Assembly (NCBI GenBank): GCA_016715885.1
Contig: JADJXL010000020.1
Span: 1,054,001 to 1,118,000, forward strand
Reading direction: 5' to 3'
DNA: 64,000 bases
From: Polyangiaceae bacterium
GTDB taxonomy: Bacteria > Myxococcota_A > Polyangia > Polyangiales > Polyangiaceae
Made by a program: the position numbers and the translations under genes. Positions within the stretch are counted from its first letter, which is position 1, and each line of letters starts with the position of its first letter. The notes below the pieces were generated by a model. The model had not been told where the DNA came from, searched no databases, and saw only the letters and a program-made list of their open reading frames with translations. This document shows, piece by piece, positions 15,908 to 24,598 of the stretch.

Positions 15908-16819
15908 TCATTCGTCCCAATCGTCTTCGCCACGCGAACGGGGATCCCAGTTCTTGTTGCGACGACCGCCACCACCACCACCACCGCCGCCACCACCGCC
16001 ACCACCTGGCGGACCATCATCATTCGCACCGCGGCGACGACGATCGTCGAACGTGCGTCGCTGCGGAGGAGGCGGCGCGGGAGCCGCATTGTACGAACCC
16101 GTAGGACCTCCGCCGTAACCACCACCGCCGCCACCACCACCGCCACCGGCGTAACCACCGGGGCGTTCTTCGCGCGGAGGACGTTCACCTTTGGGATGCG
16201 CAAGGTTCACGACGAGGCGCCGGCCGCGAACGTCGACACCACGAAGGCCTTCGATTGCGCCTTTGGCTGCTTCGGCGCTTGCCATCGTGACAAACCCAAA
16301 ACCGCGTTTGCGCCCGTCGGCATCCATGGGCAAGTGCACGCGCACGACAGGCCCGGCACCCGTCGAAGTGATCATCGCTTCGACCTCTTCGATACTCGCG
16401 TCGTACGGCAAGTTGCCTACGTAGAGCGTGCGATCGGGCGCGCCAGCAGGGCCTGCAGCGCCGCCGAAGCCAACGCCACCTCCCATGCCACCACCACCAC
16501 CACCAGGAGCACCGCCACCACGGGGACCACCAAAGCCAACACCTGCCTCACGTCGGGGCGGTTCGGCCTGGAACGGTCGCACAGAGATCGACTTGCCTCC
16601 CTGAAACGACCCATCGAGCGACTCACGCGCTGCGTTCGCCTCTGCACTCGTCGCGAGCGTCACGAACCCGAAACCGCGCGGCCGCCCAGTCGCGCGATCC
16701 TTCGGCAGACTCACTTCGACGACATTGCCTCCCGTGGCCTCGAAGAGACCACGAAGAACATCTTCGGTGATTGAATCGGGCAAGCCTGCGACGAACAACT
16801 TACGAGAATCTTCAGCCAT
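15908..16819 (-). CDS. RNA-binding protein with two RRM domains and Gly-rich linkers
   Basis: A 303-residue predicted single-stranded RNA-binding protein. RRM 1 spans about residues 5-80, with RNP2 KLFVAGLP and RNP1 RGFGFVTLAT. A Gly-rich linker follows. RRM 2 spans about 125-205, with RNP2 TLYVGNLP and RNP1 RGFGFVTMAS. The last 95 residues are Gly/Pro/Arg-rich with runs of more than ten glycines, like eukaryotic hnRNP proteins and cyanobacterial Rbp proteins. I start at the ATG of MAEDSRKLF (16817-16819), directly before RRM 1, because the open frame upstream has no family resemblance. A cold-shock or mRNA-stability role is likely but unproven. Confidence 0.88.
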   Translation of the reverse strand: MAEDSRKLFVAGLPDSITEDVLRGLFEATGGNVVEVSLPKDRATGRPRGFGFVTLATSAEANAARESLDGSFQGGKSISVRPFQAEPPRREAGVGFGGPRGGGAPGGGGGGMGGGVGFGGAAGPAGAPDRTLYVGNLPYDASIEEVEAMITSTGAGPVVRVHLPMDADGRKRGFGFVTMASAEAAKGAIEGLRGVDVRGRRLVVNLAHPKGERPPREERPGGYAGGGGGGGGGGYGGGPTGSYNAAPAPPPPQRRTFDDRRRRGANDDGPPGGGGGGGGGGGGGGRRNKNWDPRSRGEDDWDE

Positions 16820-17206
16820 CGAAAAACCTGCACACCCACGATATCCGGTTGCGTCGAAGTACCTTCTGGATACTTGCGACTTCGAGGCGCGCGCCCTGCT
16901 GCTCACCTCGAATGCTTTTCCTCGAAGACCTGCCGGCGCTGCATGTACCGGAGCCAAATCTTCTAGGACCAGCCCACGATATATGGCCCCTTTGCCGCGT
17001 CAAGGGAGCCCCCAATCGCCCTTTCCCACGAGGACGTCGACCCTACCCCCCGGGAACGTCCAAAACCGCACCAAAACAAGCTTCTGTTCACCTTACGACG
17101 CGTCAGAAATTCCCGATCCATCCCCACAAGTGCCCAGGACGTTCGGACGCTCCTGTTCCACATAGCGCAAACCATGTTAGGAGGTCTGTTCGAGGTAAAA
17201 AAGGCG
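16820..17206. other. Non-coding gap between divergent RRM and desaturase-like genes
   Basis: This is 387 bases between divergently transcribed genes. I see no convincing gene, tRNA or long hairpin. It contains a TTAGGAGGT purine-rich motif at about 17177-17185, too far from ATG 17207 to be its ribosome-binding site. It may serve ATG 17174 poorly or lie in a leader. The promoters of both flanking genes should be here, but I cannot place them with confidence. Confidence 0.4.
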
Positions 17207-18091
17207 ATGGCTGAGGAGTTCAACATCGATCGTTTGATGAATTCGTCCGGGCGCGTCGAGTTCAACGACCTGGACTGGTCCGAAGTGCCCAAGCACAAGC
17301 TTACTCCCGAGGCACTCCGCACTTTGCGGTACTTCCTGCGTACCGAAAGTTCGACTTTCTTCTACGTCAAAGGCCTGATGTCCACGCGCGCGGTTTTCGA
17401 AGAACCGGAGCTTGCGCCGTTTCTCTGCGTCTGGATGTACGAAGAAGAATTTCATGGCCGTGCGTTTCAGAAGTTTCTCGAAGCGTACGGCGAACCCGTC
17501 GGCGAGTCGTACCGCTCGAACATGTACAAAGAACGCGGCTTCGGTGAACGGTTCGACGAATGGGGCCAAGACTTGCTCGGCGCCGTCGTCCCCGATCATT
17601 GGCCCGCCGTGCACATGACCTGGGGAACCATCCAGGAATTCACGACGTACCACGCGTACCAAGCTCTCATCGAACGGATCGATCATCCGATCCTGAACAA
17701 GATCTGCCAACGGATCATGAAACAAGAGCTGCGCCACTACGTGTTTTACCGCGAGCACGCAAAGAGGCGCCTGGCACGCAGCCCCATCACGCGCATGGTC
17801 AACAACATCGCGGTCAAAGCAGCGTGGACGCCCGTCGGAGATGGTATGTGCACCAAAGAAGACGCCGTGCACGCCATCCGATTCCTCTTCGATGGCCTCG
17901 ACGGACCGGTGATTCCTCGCGTCGAACAGAAAGCACGCGAGCTCCCGGGCCTCGAGTGGTTCAACCTGTTCACGCAGTTCGCCGAACGTCACGACATTCG
18001 CCGCGCCCCCGATAGTTGGTTCACCAAAGACTTCCGCGAAAATGCGAAGAAGTCGGGTGCTGCTGCGGCCGCGGAAATCGACGCGCACTGA
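17207..18091 (+). CDS. Ferritin-like diiron protein resembling acyl-ACP desaturase
   Basis: A 294-residue soluble helical protein. It carries two carboxylate/His clusters spaced as in ferritin-like diiron enzymes: EEEFHGR (an ExxH-type pair) in the first half, a middle Glu in TIQEFTTYHAYQ, and KQELRHYVFYREH in the second half. Plant-type acyl-ACP desaturases use the same E...ExxH...E...ExxH layout, so an oxygen-dependent desaturase or oxygenase is the best guess. The actual substrate cannot be read from sequence. I chose ATG 17207 (MAEEFNIDRL), with GAGG 11 nt upstream; ATG 17174 in frame is the alternative. A repeat element begins immediately after the stop codon. Confidence 0.7.
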   Translation: MAEEFNIDRLMNSSGRVEFNDLDWSEVPKHKLTPEALRTLRYFLRTESSTFFYVKGLMSTRAVFEEPELAPFLCVWMYEEEFHGRAFQKFLEAYGEPVGESYRSNMYKERGFGERFDEWGQDLLGAVVPDHWPAVHMTWGTIQEFTTYHAYQALIERIDHPILNKICQRIMKQELRHYVFYREHAKRRLARSPITRMVNNIAVKAAWTPVGDGMCTKEDAVHAIRFLFDGLDGPVIPRVEQKARELPGLEWFNLFTQFAERHDIRRAPDSWFTKDFRENAKKSGAAAAAEIDAH

Positions 18092-18258
18092 AACCAGGTC
18101 TTGGCTCGTACGCTCGCTTCGCGGCGCAAGCGCCGCTGCGCGAGGCTTGTTTACGATGGGGGAGTCCGCGGCTCGCCTCCCGGTGCTTTTGCTGCGCAAA
18201 AGCACGGCGAGGCGCGGACGCCCCCCATACCCCCCCGGCATCAGGTTGAGACCGGGTT
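18092..18258. repeat. Interspersed hairpin repeat, copy B
   Basis: This is the second member of the three-copy family. It begins directly after the stop codon of the desaturase-like gene with AACCAGG. It then has the GC-rich head ending GCGCGAGGCTTGTTTACGATGG. The hairpin at 18158-18226 has inner stem GTGCTTTTGC/GCAAAAGCAC. The tail CCCCCCATACCCCCCCGG is followed by a pyrimidine-poor end. It fills the gap between convergent genes (desaturase-like and lgt), where a bidirectional terminator would be expected. Confidence 0.82.
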
Positions 18259-18270
18259 AGCAATCAACGT

Positions 18271-19230
18271 TCAGCTCTCCGAACTTGTGTTCGTCGGCTC
18301 CTTGGCCACAGGAGCAGAATCGTTCACCGCCGTATCATTTTGCGCAGATGCCTCGGTTTGCGCCGGAGCCTCCGCAACCGGTGACTCGGCATTCACAGGC
18401 ACAGGCGACACGGGGTTTTTCTTGGTCACATACAGCAAGAAATAGAGGCCGATCGCAAGCAAGCCAAACGACTGCCACTGCGCAGGCGTCAGACCCCCAT
18501 AGCGGGGATCACCCGGCACGATGCCAATGTCTTCCTCGCGCAAAAAATCCAGAAAAAACCGCACTGGCGCATACGCGGTGCAAATGAGCCCCACGTAAAA
18601 GCCCCACGGACGTGGCTTGCCACGCCACAGCAGGGTGACTGCAATCGCGAGAGGTATCGTCAGGAAAAACTCGTACAGCCCGAGATCGTAGCGACCGATG
18701 ACCCCGTTGCGAAACGGGTACCGGACGGCAAACCATGCATCCGACAAACGCCCCGGATGGTCGTGCACGACGGCACATCCAGCTCGCCCGAACACCCAAC
18801 CCCACGTAAACGCCGACCCACCAACATCCGCATACGGAAGAATGTTCTCGTTCTTGAGGTACTTGAACGCAAGGCCCCCGATGATCGCTCCGACAAACCC
18901 ACCGTAACTGGACAAACCATCCCAGAGCATGAACAGGTAAAATGGATCCTTCAGGACGCGCTGCGGATGGTAAAAAAGCGCGTCGAATACGTGAGCTCCG
19001 ACAAACCCGATGCCGACGACCCACACGAAGAACTCGCTCATCTTCTTCGTGTCGAGCCCTCGCTGCTGAGCTCGCTTCACCGACAAAATCGAGCCGATGT
19101 ACACACCGAGCGCGACGAGCGTTCCGAACGGCTTGATCGACGGCTCGATGTGCCCCAAGTAGGGTAGGTCGAGCGATATGCCGAGCGGAATTTCGGGAAT
19201 CGTGATGTAGGGGATCAGCGGCTCTGCCAC
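18271..19230 (-). CDS. lgt: Phosphatidylglycerol-prolipoprotein diacylglyceryl transferase
   Basis: A 319-residue inner-membrane enzyme that transfers diacylglyceryl to the lipobox cysteine of prolipoproteins, the first step of lipoprotein maturation. Several hydrophobic segments are seen, with the Lgt-type regions GLSSYGGFVGAIIGG and VFGRAGCAVVHDHPGRLSD (the Lgt signature GRxGCxxxGDxxG-like stretch, with HDHPG) and ICTAYAPVRFFLDFLRE. After the last membrane segment is a hydrophilic tail of about 55 residues rich in Ala/Glu/Thr, longer than in E. coli Lgt. Several predicted lipoproteins in this window would be its substrates. Confidence 0.9.
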   Translation of the reverse strand: MAEPLIPYITIPEIPLGISLDLPYLGHIEPSIKPFGTLVALGVYIGSILSVKRAQQRGLDTKKMSEFFVWVVGIGFVGAHVFDALFYHPQRVLKDPFYLFMLWDGLSSYGGFVGAIIGGLAFKYLKNENILPYADVGGSAFTWGWVFGRAGCAVVHDHPGRLSDAWFAVRYPFRNGVIGRYDLGLYEFFLTIPLAIAVTLLWRGKPRPWGFYVGLICTAYAPVRFFLDFLREEDIGIVPGDPRYGGLTPAQWQSFGLLAIGLYFLLYVTKKNPVSPVPVNAESPVAEAPAQTEASAQNDTAVNDSAPVAKEPTNTSSES

Positions 19231-19363
19231 GCGAACGTGCGTAGCTCAGCACGCGTGGGAGCGCTATCGCATCGCGGCACTTTCTCTTCGTCACGTGGCT
19301 CGGCGCCGCTCGCTACGCGTGCGGATGCGTGACGAACGCGCAGGCGTTTGATAAGAGCGGGGT

Positions 19364-20143
19364 GTGCGTGCGCTGTCGTTACCAGGCTGCGCCTGCCGAG
19401 GCGCATTTCAGATTGCCGTGATGTCGCGCCTCGTTGCCGCAGGCGAACGCTTCGACCTCGTTGCAGGCGCATCGTCAGGGTCGCTCACAGGCGCAACCTA
19501 CGTGTCAGGTCTCGCATCCGTCGGTCCCGACATGTGGCGCTCGATGGCCGGCACACCCGTCGTGTCGAGACGCTATCTGCGTAGCGAAAAGAGCGTCTTC
19601 GGCATGAGCGTCGTGCTTCGCGAAGCGCTGGAACGATTTCTCCCCGAGGACAAACTCCATGGCACGAGCACGGAGCTGCTCGTCGCGACGACGCACGCGC
19701 GTCGTTTCCTCACGGGCAAGCAGAACGCACTCGTGGTGCACTCGAATCGCACGCGACGCGACATGCACGATGTCCTCGTCGCGTCGTGCTTCATCCCCAT
19801 CATCTACGCCCGCCTTCCGGTGCTCGATGGCGAAGTGCACATCGATGGCGGAGCTGCCGACAACACGCTGATGGATGAGCTCGTCGGTCGTGGCGCGACC
19901 GACATCACCGTCATCACGCCCTTCCCCGAAGGCCGCATCGCTCGCACGATCTTCGCCAAGGAAGCACCTCCGATAGCTCCACCTGGCGTGCGCTTGCGGC
20001 TCATTTTCCCCGAACGAGCCCTCCGGCAAAAACACTTCGATTTCGCCCCAGAACCGCTCGAAGAAGCCCTGTCGATGCCGCACCGAGAAGTCGTGTTCGA
20101 GCCGAAAACCACGATCGACACACGCGTGCAGATCGCTCGCTAA
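19364..20143 (+). CDS. Patatin-like phospholipase with atypical oxyanion loop
   Basis: A 259-residue predicted acyl hydrolase. It has the patatin nucleophile elbow GASSG (35-39) with the catalytic Ser, and the DGG catalytic-Asp motif near residue 163 (HIDGGAADN). The usual oxyanion loop GGGxRG is replaced by PGCACRGAF near residues 7-15, keeping the Arg-Gly but not the triple glycine. It begins with GTG; a second GTG lies two bases earlier out of frame. It stands alone between lgt (divergent) and moaB. No signal peptide is visible. Confidence 0.8.
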   Translation: MRALSLPGCACRGAFQIAVMSRLVAAGERFDLVAGASSGSLTGATYVSGLASVGPDMWRSMAGTPVVSRRYLRSEKSVFGMSVVLREALERFLPEDKLHGTSTELLVATTHARRFLTGKQNALVVHSNRTRRDMHDVLVASCFIPIIYARLPVLDGEVHIDGGAADNTLMDELVGRGATDITVITPFPEGRIARTIFAKEAPPIAPPGVRLRLIFPERALRQKHFDFAPEPLEEALSMPHREVVFEPKTTIDTRVQIAR

Positions 20144-20183
20144 TTGCATTCCACTCGGAACGGTTTCGACCTACAACGAAAGT

Positions 20184-20732
20184 ATGAGCACCAATCATAT
20201 GTCCGAAACATTGCGTATTGCTACATTCACGCTGAGCGACACGCGGACGCGCGTCGATGACGTCGGTGGACGCCTACTTCGCGAAAAACTCGAGGCCGCC
20301 GGATTTGCCATCGCGCTGCACGACATCCTTCGCGAAGACAGCGATTCGCTACGCGAAACCATTCACCACACGTGCGATTCCAACGTCGCAGACGCCATCA
20401 TTTTGACGGGTGGGACGGGCATCGCTCCGCGTGACCGCACCATCGAAGTGCTCGAGCCCATGTTCAGCAAGACCATCGACGGGTTTGGCGAGGCATTCCG
20501 TCGTTTGTCCTGGGACGCCATCGGCCCGCGCGCGATCCTGTCGCGTGCCACCGCCGGCATCATCCGCGGACACGTCGTCGTGGCGCTGCCCGGAAGCCCA
20601 CAAGCCGTCGAGCTAGCGATCGACACGCTGATTGCCCCGATGCTGCATCACGCGGTAGCTCTGGCGTCGGGTCGCGGCGGCAAACACGCGTCCCACGGAC
20701 ATCACCACCACGCTTCCGAAAAGAAGCACTGA
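20184..20732 (+). CDS. moaB: Molybdopterin adenylyltransferase-type protein MoaB/MogA with His-rich tail
   Basis: A 182-residue MoaB/MogA-fold protein that activates molybdopterin by adenylylation before molybdate insertion. The family motifs ILTGGTGIAPRD (the conserved GGTG) and VALPGSPQAVE are present, together with SDTRTRVDDVGG at the N-terminus. The last 15 residues are His-rich (HASHGHHHHASEKKH), an unusual possible metal-binding tail. The start may be MSTNHMSE or the internal ATG at MSETLRI. It is followed 7 bp later by moeA. Confidence 0.92.
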   Translation: MSTNHMSETLRIATFTLSDTRTRVDDVGGRLLREKLEAAGFAIALHDILREDSDSLRETIHHTCDSNVADAIILTGGTGIAPRDRTIEVLEPMFSKTIDGFGEAFRRLSWDAIGPRAILSRATAGIIRGHVVVALPGSPQAVELAIDTLIAPMLHHAVALASGRGGKHASHGHHHHASEKKH

Positions 20733-20739
20733 ACTTGCA

Positions 20740-21942
20740 ATGCTCACCTACGAAGAAGCTCTCGCCAAGCTGCTCGGCAGCGCACGACCCATTGCAGCCG
20801 AACGTGTTGGCGTCGATGAATCGACAGGTCGAGTGCTCGCGGAAGACATCGTCGCGCACGTTCCCATGCCGGCGTTCGACTACAGCTCGATGGACGGCTA
20901 CGCCGTAAACACGGACGACCTTGCCGGCGCGGGTCCGTGGGATTTGCCGGTCATCGGCGAGAGCGCGGCAGGCGGCGAATTGCCAACGTTTGCCCCACAT
21001 TCGGCCTGTCGCATCTTCACGGGCGCACCGACGCCGCAAGGGACGAACGCCGTCATCCCGCAAGAAAACGTGGAGCGCACCGGCGACACGATTCGCATCA
21101 CGCACGCGCCAAAACCGTTTGCATGCATACGAATGCGCGGCGAAGACCTCGCCCAAGGTGCGATCGCTTTGCGTCAAGGTACGCGCATGAACCCCGGTCA
21201 CGCGGCCCTCGCGGCGGCGCTCGATCATGCGTTTGTCTTGGTCGCACGCAGGCCCGTCGTGACGATCCTTTGCTCCGGCGACGAACTGCGTTCGCCGGGT
21301 ACGCCTGGACGGCCGGGATCCATCGCCGAATCGAACGGTATCTTCGTGGCCGCAGCCGCTAGGCGTGCGGGCGCGATTGCGCGCGTGGGCGCGTACGTGC
21401 CCGATCGCGCGGACGTCGCGCGCGATGCCGTCGCCGAAGCGCTGCGCGGAAGCGACCTCGTCGTGACGATCGGCGGCGTCAGCGTGGGTGATCACGACGT
21501 GATGCGCGGAGCCTTCGAAGCAGCCGGCGTGACGCTCGACTTTTGGCGCGTGGCCATCAAGCCTGGCAAGCCCATCGCCGTCGGTCGTGCAGGACAAACC
21601 CAAGTGATCGGTCTCCCCGGCAACCCAGCCAGCGCATCGCTCACTTGGTATCTCTTCGGCGCTCCGCTCGTTCGCGCCATGCAAGGCGACGGAAGTCCCC
21701 TACCACGCCGCGAGCGCCTCGAGATCCTCGGAGCCATTGAACGATCACCTGGCCGTGAAGAGTTCGTACGGGCCAAACTCGAAGCGAGCCCGCAAGGCAC
21801 ACGCGCCAGAATCCTCGCCAATCAAGCATCCGGGGCCGTCACGAGCTTCGCGCGCGCCAATGTGCTCGTCGTGGTGCCGAAAGACATGGGCCGTGTCGAA
21901 GACGGCAGCACGCTCGAAGCCATTCGTATTGATGAGTTTTGA
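20740..21942 (+). CDS. moeA: Molybdopterin molybdenumtransferase MoeA
   Basis: A 400-residue enzyme that inserts molybdate into adenylylated molybdopterin. It shows the MoeA features MPAFDYSSMDGYAV near the N-terminus, RIFTGAPTPQGTNAVIPQE, and in the MogA-like domain VTIGGVSVGDHD and KPGKPIAVGR followed by GLPGNPASA. Length is normal. It lies 7 bp after moaB, forming a two-gene operon that converges on the moaDACE cluster. Confidence 0.96.
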   Translation: MLTYEEALAKLLGSARPIAAERVGVDESTGRVLAEDIVAHVPMPAFDYSSMDGYAVNTDDLAGAGPWDLPVIGESAAGGELPTFAPHSACRIFTGAPTPQGTNAVIPQENVERTGDTIRITHAPKPFACIRMRGEDLAQGAIALRQGTRMNPGHAALAAALDHAFVLVARRPVVTILCSGDELRSPGTPGRPGSIAESNGIFVAAAARRAGAIARVGAYVPDRADVARDAVAEALRGSDLVVTIGGVSVGDHDVMRGAFEAAGVTLDFWRVAIKPGKPIAVGRAGQTQVIGLPGNPASASLTWYLFGAPLVRAMQGDGSPLPRRERLEILGAIERSPGREEFVRAKLEASPQGTRARILANQASGAVTSFARANVLVVVPKDMGRVEDGSTLEAIRIDEF

Positions 21943-21962
21943 CGAGATGACCGGGCACTCTG

Positions 21963-22124
21963 CGTGAGGCCCAACTCGGGGGGTATGGGGGGGCCGAGCC
22001 TCGCCGTGCTTTTGTGCGAAGCGCAAAAGCACCGGGAGGCGAGCCTCGGCCCCCCCATCGTAAACTAGCCTCGCGTAGCGCGCGTCATACGCGCGCGGAG
22101 CGAGCGTTCGAATCTGGCCCGGTT
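21963..22124. repeat. Interspersed hairpin repeat, copy C (inverted)
   Basis: This is the third family member, in the opposite orientation to A and B. It reads GGGGGGTATGGGGGGG, then a hairpin at 21987-22056 whose arms contain GCTTTTG/CAAAAGC. After the hairpin come CATCGTAAACTAGCCTCGCG and the GC-rich head, ending CTGGCCCGGTTTC. It occupies almost the whole space between convergent moeA and moaE, again where a two-way terminator is expected. Confidence 0.82.
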
Positions 22125-22586
22125 TCAACGATGGTGATGCTCGTGCTCGCCATGATCCGGTGAGCACCGCGCATCTTCCCAGCCCACCCAATACGGACCA
22201 TCGGGGCCATGTTCACGCTTCCATATCGGCAAGCGCGCCTTGATGCGATCGATGAGCTCGCGGCACGCGACGAACGCTTCGTGCCGATGCGGAGCACTTG
22301 CAGCACAAACGACCGCTGCATCGCCAACCGACAGCGACCCGATGCGATGCGTCGCCGCAACGCGAACTTCGGGCATTTCGCGCTCCATCTCCTCGATGAT
22401 GCGCGCGAGCTCCGCTTCGGCCATCGTTCCGTACGCTTCGTACTCGAGCAACGTGACGGCACGGCCATCGTTCATGTTGCGCACGACGCCCAAAAACGTG
22501 GCGATCGCACCCGCTTCGGGACGCGCGACGAGACACGTCACTTCATCCAACGAAAGCGGCTCGCGACGAATACGCCCCGCACTCAT
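22125..22586 (-). CDS. moaE: Molybdopterin synthase catalytic subunit MoaE
   Basis: A 153-residue large subunit of molybdopterin synthase, which transfers sulfur from MoaD thiocarboxylate to cPMP. Visible motifs are ATFLGVVRNMNDG at the substrate site, LEYEAYGTMAEAE, ATHRIGSLSVGDAAVV and the lysine-containing PIWKREHG near the C-terminus. The tail ends HGEHEHHHR, another His-rich end. The start at 22584-22586 overlaps the moaC stop as ATGA. It is the last gene of moaD-moaA-moaC-moaE. Confidence 0.95.
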   Translation of the reverse strand: MSAGRIRREPLSLDEVTCLVARPEAGAIATFLGVVRNMNDGRAVTLLEYEAYGTMAEAELARIIEEMEREMPEVRVAATHRIGSLSVGDAAVVCAASAPHRHEAFVACRELIDRIKARLPIWKREHGPDGPYWVGWEDARCSPDHGEHEHHHR

Positions 22587-23533
22587 GTCGACCTCCGGAA
22601 ATGTCCTGAACGTCCGCCACTCTTTTCCACGAGCATCACCTGCTCCACCACTATCTCGCGATCGATGCCTTTGAGCATGTCGTACATCGTCAGCGCTGCG
22701 ATCGATGCAGCCACCATCGCTTCCATCTCGACGCCCGTGCGATCGACCGCTTCCGCGCGCGCCGTGATGAGCGCCGTCGCCGAAGGTTTGTCGATGTCGA
22801 TCTGAATTTCGACATGCGACAGCGCGATGGCGTGACACATCGGAATGATGTCCGGCGTGCGTTTGGCAGCCATGATGCCCGCAATGCGCGCGGTCGCGAG
22901 CACTTCGCCCTTCGGCGTATCACCGCGCAAGAGCCGCTCGACGGTCTCCGCGCTCATGCGCACGCGTGACGTAGCCACCGCACGCCTTCGTGTCGGGGCT
23001 TTTTCCGCGACATCCACCATACGCACATCACCCGAAGGACCGATGTGCGTCGACAGTTGCTTTGGTTCCGAAACAATGACCGGAGCGCGGGACGAGACCG
23101 GTTCAAGCGCTCGGGCCAAAACGGACTCGATCGCAGTCGTGAGAATCTTGGGCTTTCCTCGTTTCAGCGCGCGTTCTGCAGCATGCGCCAAGGCGTAACG
23201 CTCCAAGCCTCCGAGCGTCGCCCAACGCTGCGCATCCATGCCTCGCCTCGAAGACAATCCCACAGGCAAGAATTCGGGCGTGGGATCAGCAATGGGATCG
23301 ATCGGGCGCGCGGGAGGTTTGGCATATGAAACGATCGTCGCAACGGTCGACACATCGACCGCGCTTTGCCCGCCTGCACGCGTGATGCGTTTCCGCTCAT
23401 CGACCGACAAAGATCGCCAACCTTCGAGTGGAAGATGCAAGCCCGCATGATCGAGGGCGCGGCGTGCAGCGAGCGGCATGAGATCCAAATCGGGCCCCGC
23501 TTCGTCTGCTTCGAACGAGAAGACGTAATCCAT
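22583..23533 (-). CDS. moaC: Cyclic pyranopterin monophosphate synthase MoaC with extra N-terminal domain
   Basis: A 316-residue protein. Residues about 163-316 are a full MoaC, which converts the MoaA product to cPMP: MVDVAEKAPTRRRAVA, KGEVLATARIAGIMAAKRT, IPMCHAIALSHVEI, and DRTGVEMEAMVAAS with the catalytic Asp/Lys region (YDMLKGID). Residues 1 to about 145 are an added domain beginning MDYVFSFEAD, with MPLAARRALDHAGL and the segment WRSLSVDERKRI. This resembles the small 'nitrate reductase associated' family found beside assimilatory nitrate reductase genes; the resemblance is from memory. Ordinary MoaC is about 160 residues. It overlaps moaE by ATGA. Confidence 0.9.
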   Translation of the reverse strand: MDYVFSFEADEAGPDLDLMPLAARRALDHAGLHLPLEGWRSLSVDERKRITRAGGQSAVDVSTVATIVSYAKPPARPIDPIADPTPEFLPVGLSSRRGMDAQRWATLGGLERYALAHAAERALKRGKPKILTTAIESVLARALEPVSSRAPVIVSEPKQLSTHIGPSGDVRMVDVAEKAPTRRRAVATSRVRMSAETVERLLRGDTPKGEVLATARIAGIMAAKRTPDIIPMCHAIALSHVEIQIDIDKPSATALITARAEAVDRTGVEMEAMVAASIAALTMYDMLKGIDREIVVEQVMLVEKSGGRSGHFRRST

Positions 23534-23545
23534 GGCGCCGGAATG

Positions 23546-24595
23546 CTAGCCGCCAATGGCCCGCATCGATACCCGAGCTGCCGTTTCTTCGGTGCAACCC
23601 TTCCAAACCTTGCCGTCGGGCTTCATCGACCAGGCTTCGTCAATCTGCCGCGTGATCTCTTCCGCATCGCCGCTCCGCGCAGCACTCGACGCGTCAACGC
23701 CATCGTCCGTCGCCAAACACGGCCGAAGCACGCCCGTCGACGACACTCGAAGCCGGTCGCACGTTTCGCAAAACGTGTCGCTCGTCCCCGTGATGAACCC
23801 AACGCGAAGCGTCGGATCGTGCCGCGCGTGAACATACTTGGCCGGACCAAGCCCAGGATCGACCACCGCGTCCTCGTCGACGAGGTGATGCGCAAGCATC
23901 CGGCGTATGTCGGACGCCGTCACGAGATGCTCCGCAACCAGCTTTGCTCCTTCGGCGATCGGCATGATTTCGAGAAATCGCGGCACGAGCCTCCGCTCCC
24001 ACGCCCAAAGCAAAATCCGCTCGATCTCGTCGTCGTTCACGCCGCGCAAAACGACCGTGTTCAGTTTGATCGGGACAAACCCAGCTTCCACCGCTGCGTC
24101 GATTCCCGCGAGCACCGGGGCAAGCTCGCCACCTCGCGTGACCGCGCGAAAACGGTCTGCATCGAGCGTGTCGATGGAGATGTTCAGTCGATGCAAACCC
24201 GCTTCTCGCAGTGGTTTTGCAAGACGCGCAAGCTGCGAAGCATTGGTCGTCAGCGCGACGTCTTCGAAACCAATCGAGGACAGATGTTTTACAATCGAAA
24301 CGATTTCCGGATGCACGAGCGGCTCGCCGCCCGTGAGGCGCACTCGACGCACGCCTGCATGCCGCAACGCTTCGAACATCGTGCGCCACGCCGATGTCAT
24401 GAGCCGCCCGTCGGTGTACCCATCACTGCGCGACGGCCGGCAATACGTGCACGCGAAGTCGCAACGATCCGTCACCGAAAGGCGCACGCTTCGCGGCGGC
24501 GGCCCAGGCTCCATTCGCTTGGGAACACCGAGGCGCGAAGACACGATCGGCAGCGATCGCCTTGCATTGCCTTGCGTGTCGTGCGTCATGGCCAT
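23546..24595 (-). CDS. moaA: GTP 3',8-cyclase MoaA (radical SAM)
   Basis: A 349-residue enzyme for the first step of molybdenum cofactor synthesis. The radical SAM cluster motif CDFACTYC (Cys 45, 49 and 52) binds one Fe-S cluster. The C-terminal CETCDRLRVSSTG...LRPCL provides the second cluster. LTGGEPLVHPEI and NISIDTLDADRF are further MoaA signatures. It ends in the functional Gly-Gly (RAIGG). It lies 3 bp after moaD and 12 bp before moaC. Confidence 0.96.
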   Translation of the reverse strand: MAMTHDTQGNARRSLPIVSSRLGVPKRMEPGPPPRSVRLSVTDRCDFACTYCRPSRSDGYTDGRLMTSAWRTMFEALRHAGVRRVRLTGGEPLVHPEIVSIVKHLSSIGFEDVALTTNASQLARLAKPLREAGLHRLNISIDTLDADRFRAVTRGGELAPVLAGIDAAVEAGFVPIKLNTVVLRGVNDDEIERILLWAWERRLVPRFLEIMPIAEGAKLVAEHLVTASDIRRMLAHHLVDEDAVVDPGLGPAKYVHARHDPTLRVGFITGTSDTFCETCDRLRVSSTGVLRPCLATDDGVDASSAARSGDAEEITRQIDEAWSMKPDGKVWKGCTEETAARVSMRAIGG

Positions 24596-24598
24596 GCA

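Noticed and set aside
17177..18241. 354-codon minus-strand open frame
   Set aside because: It is antisense to the desaturase-like gene, whose diiron motifs clearly mark the plus strand as coding.
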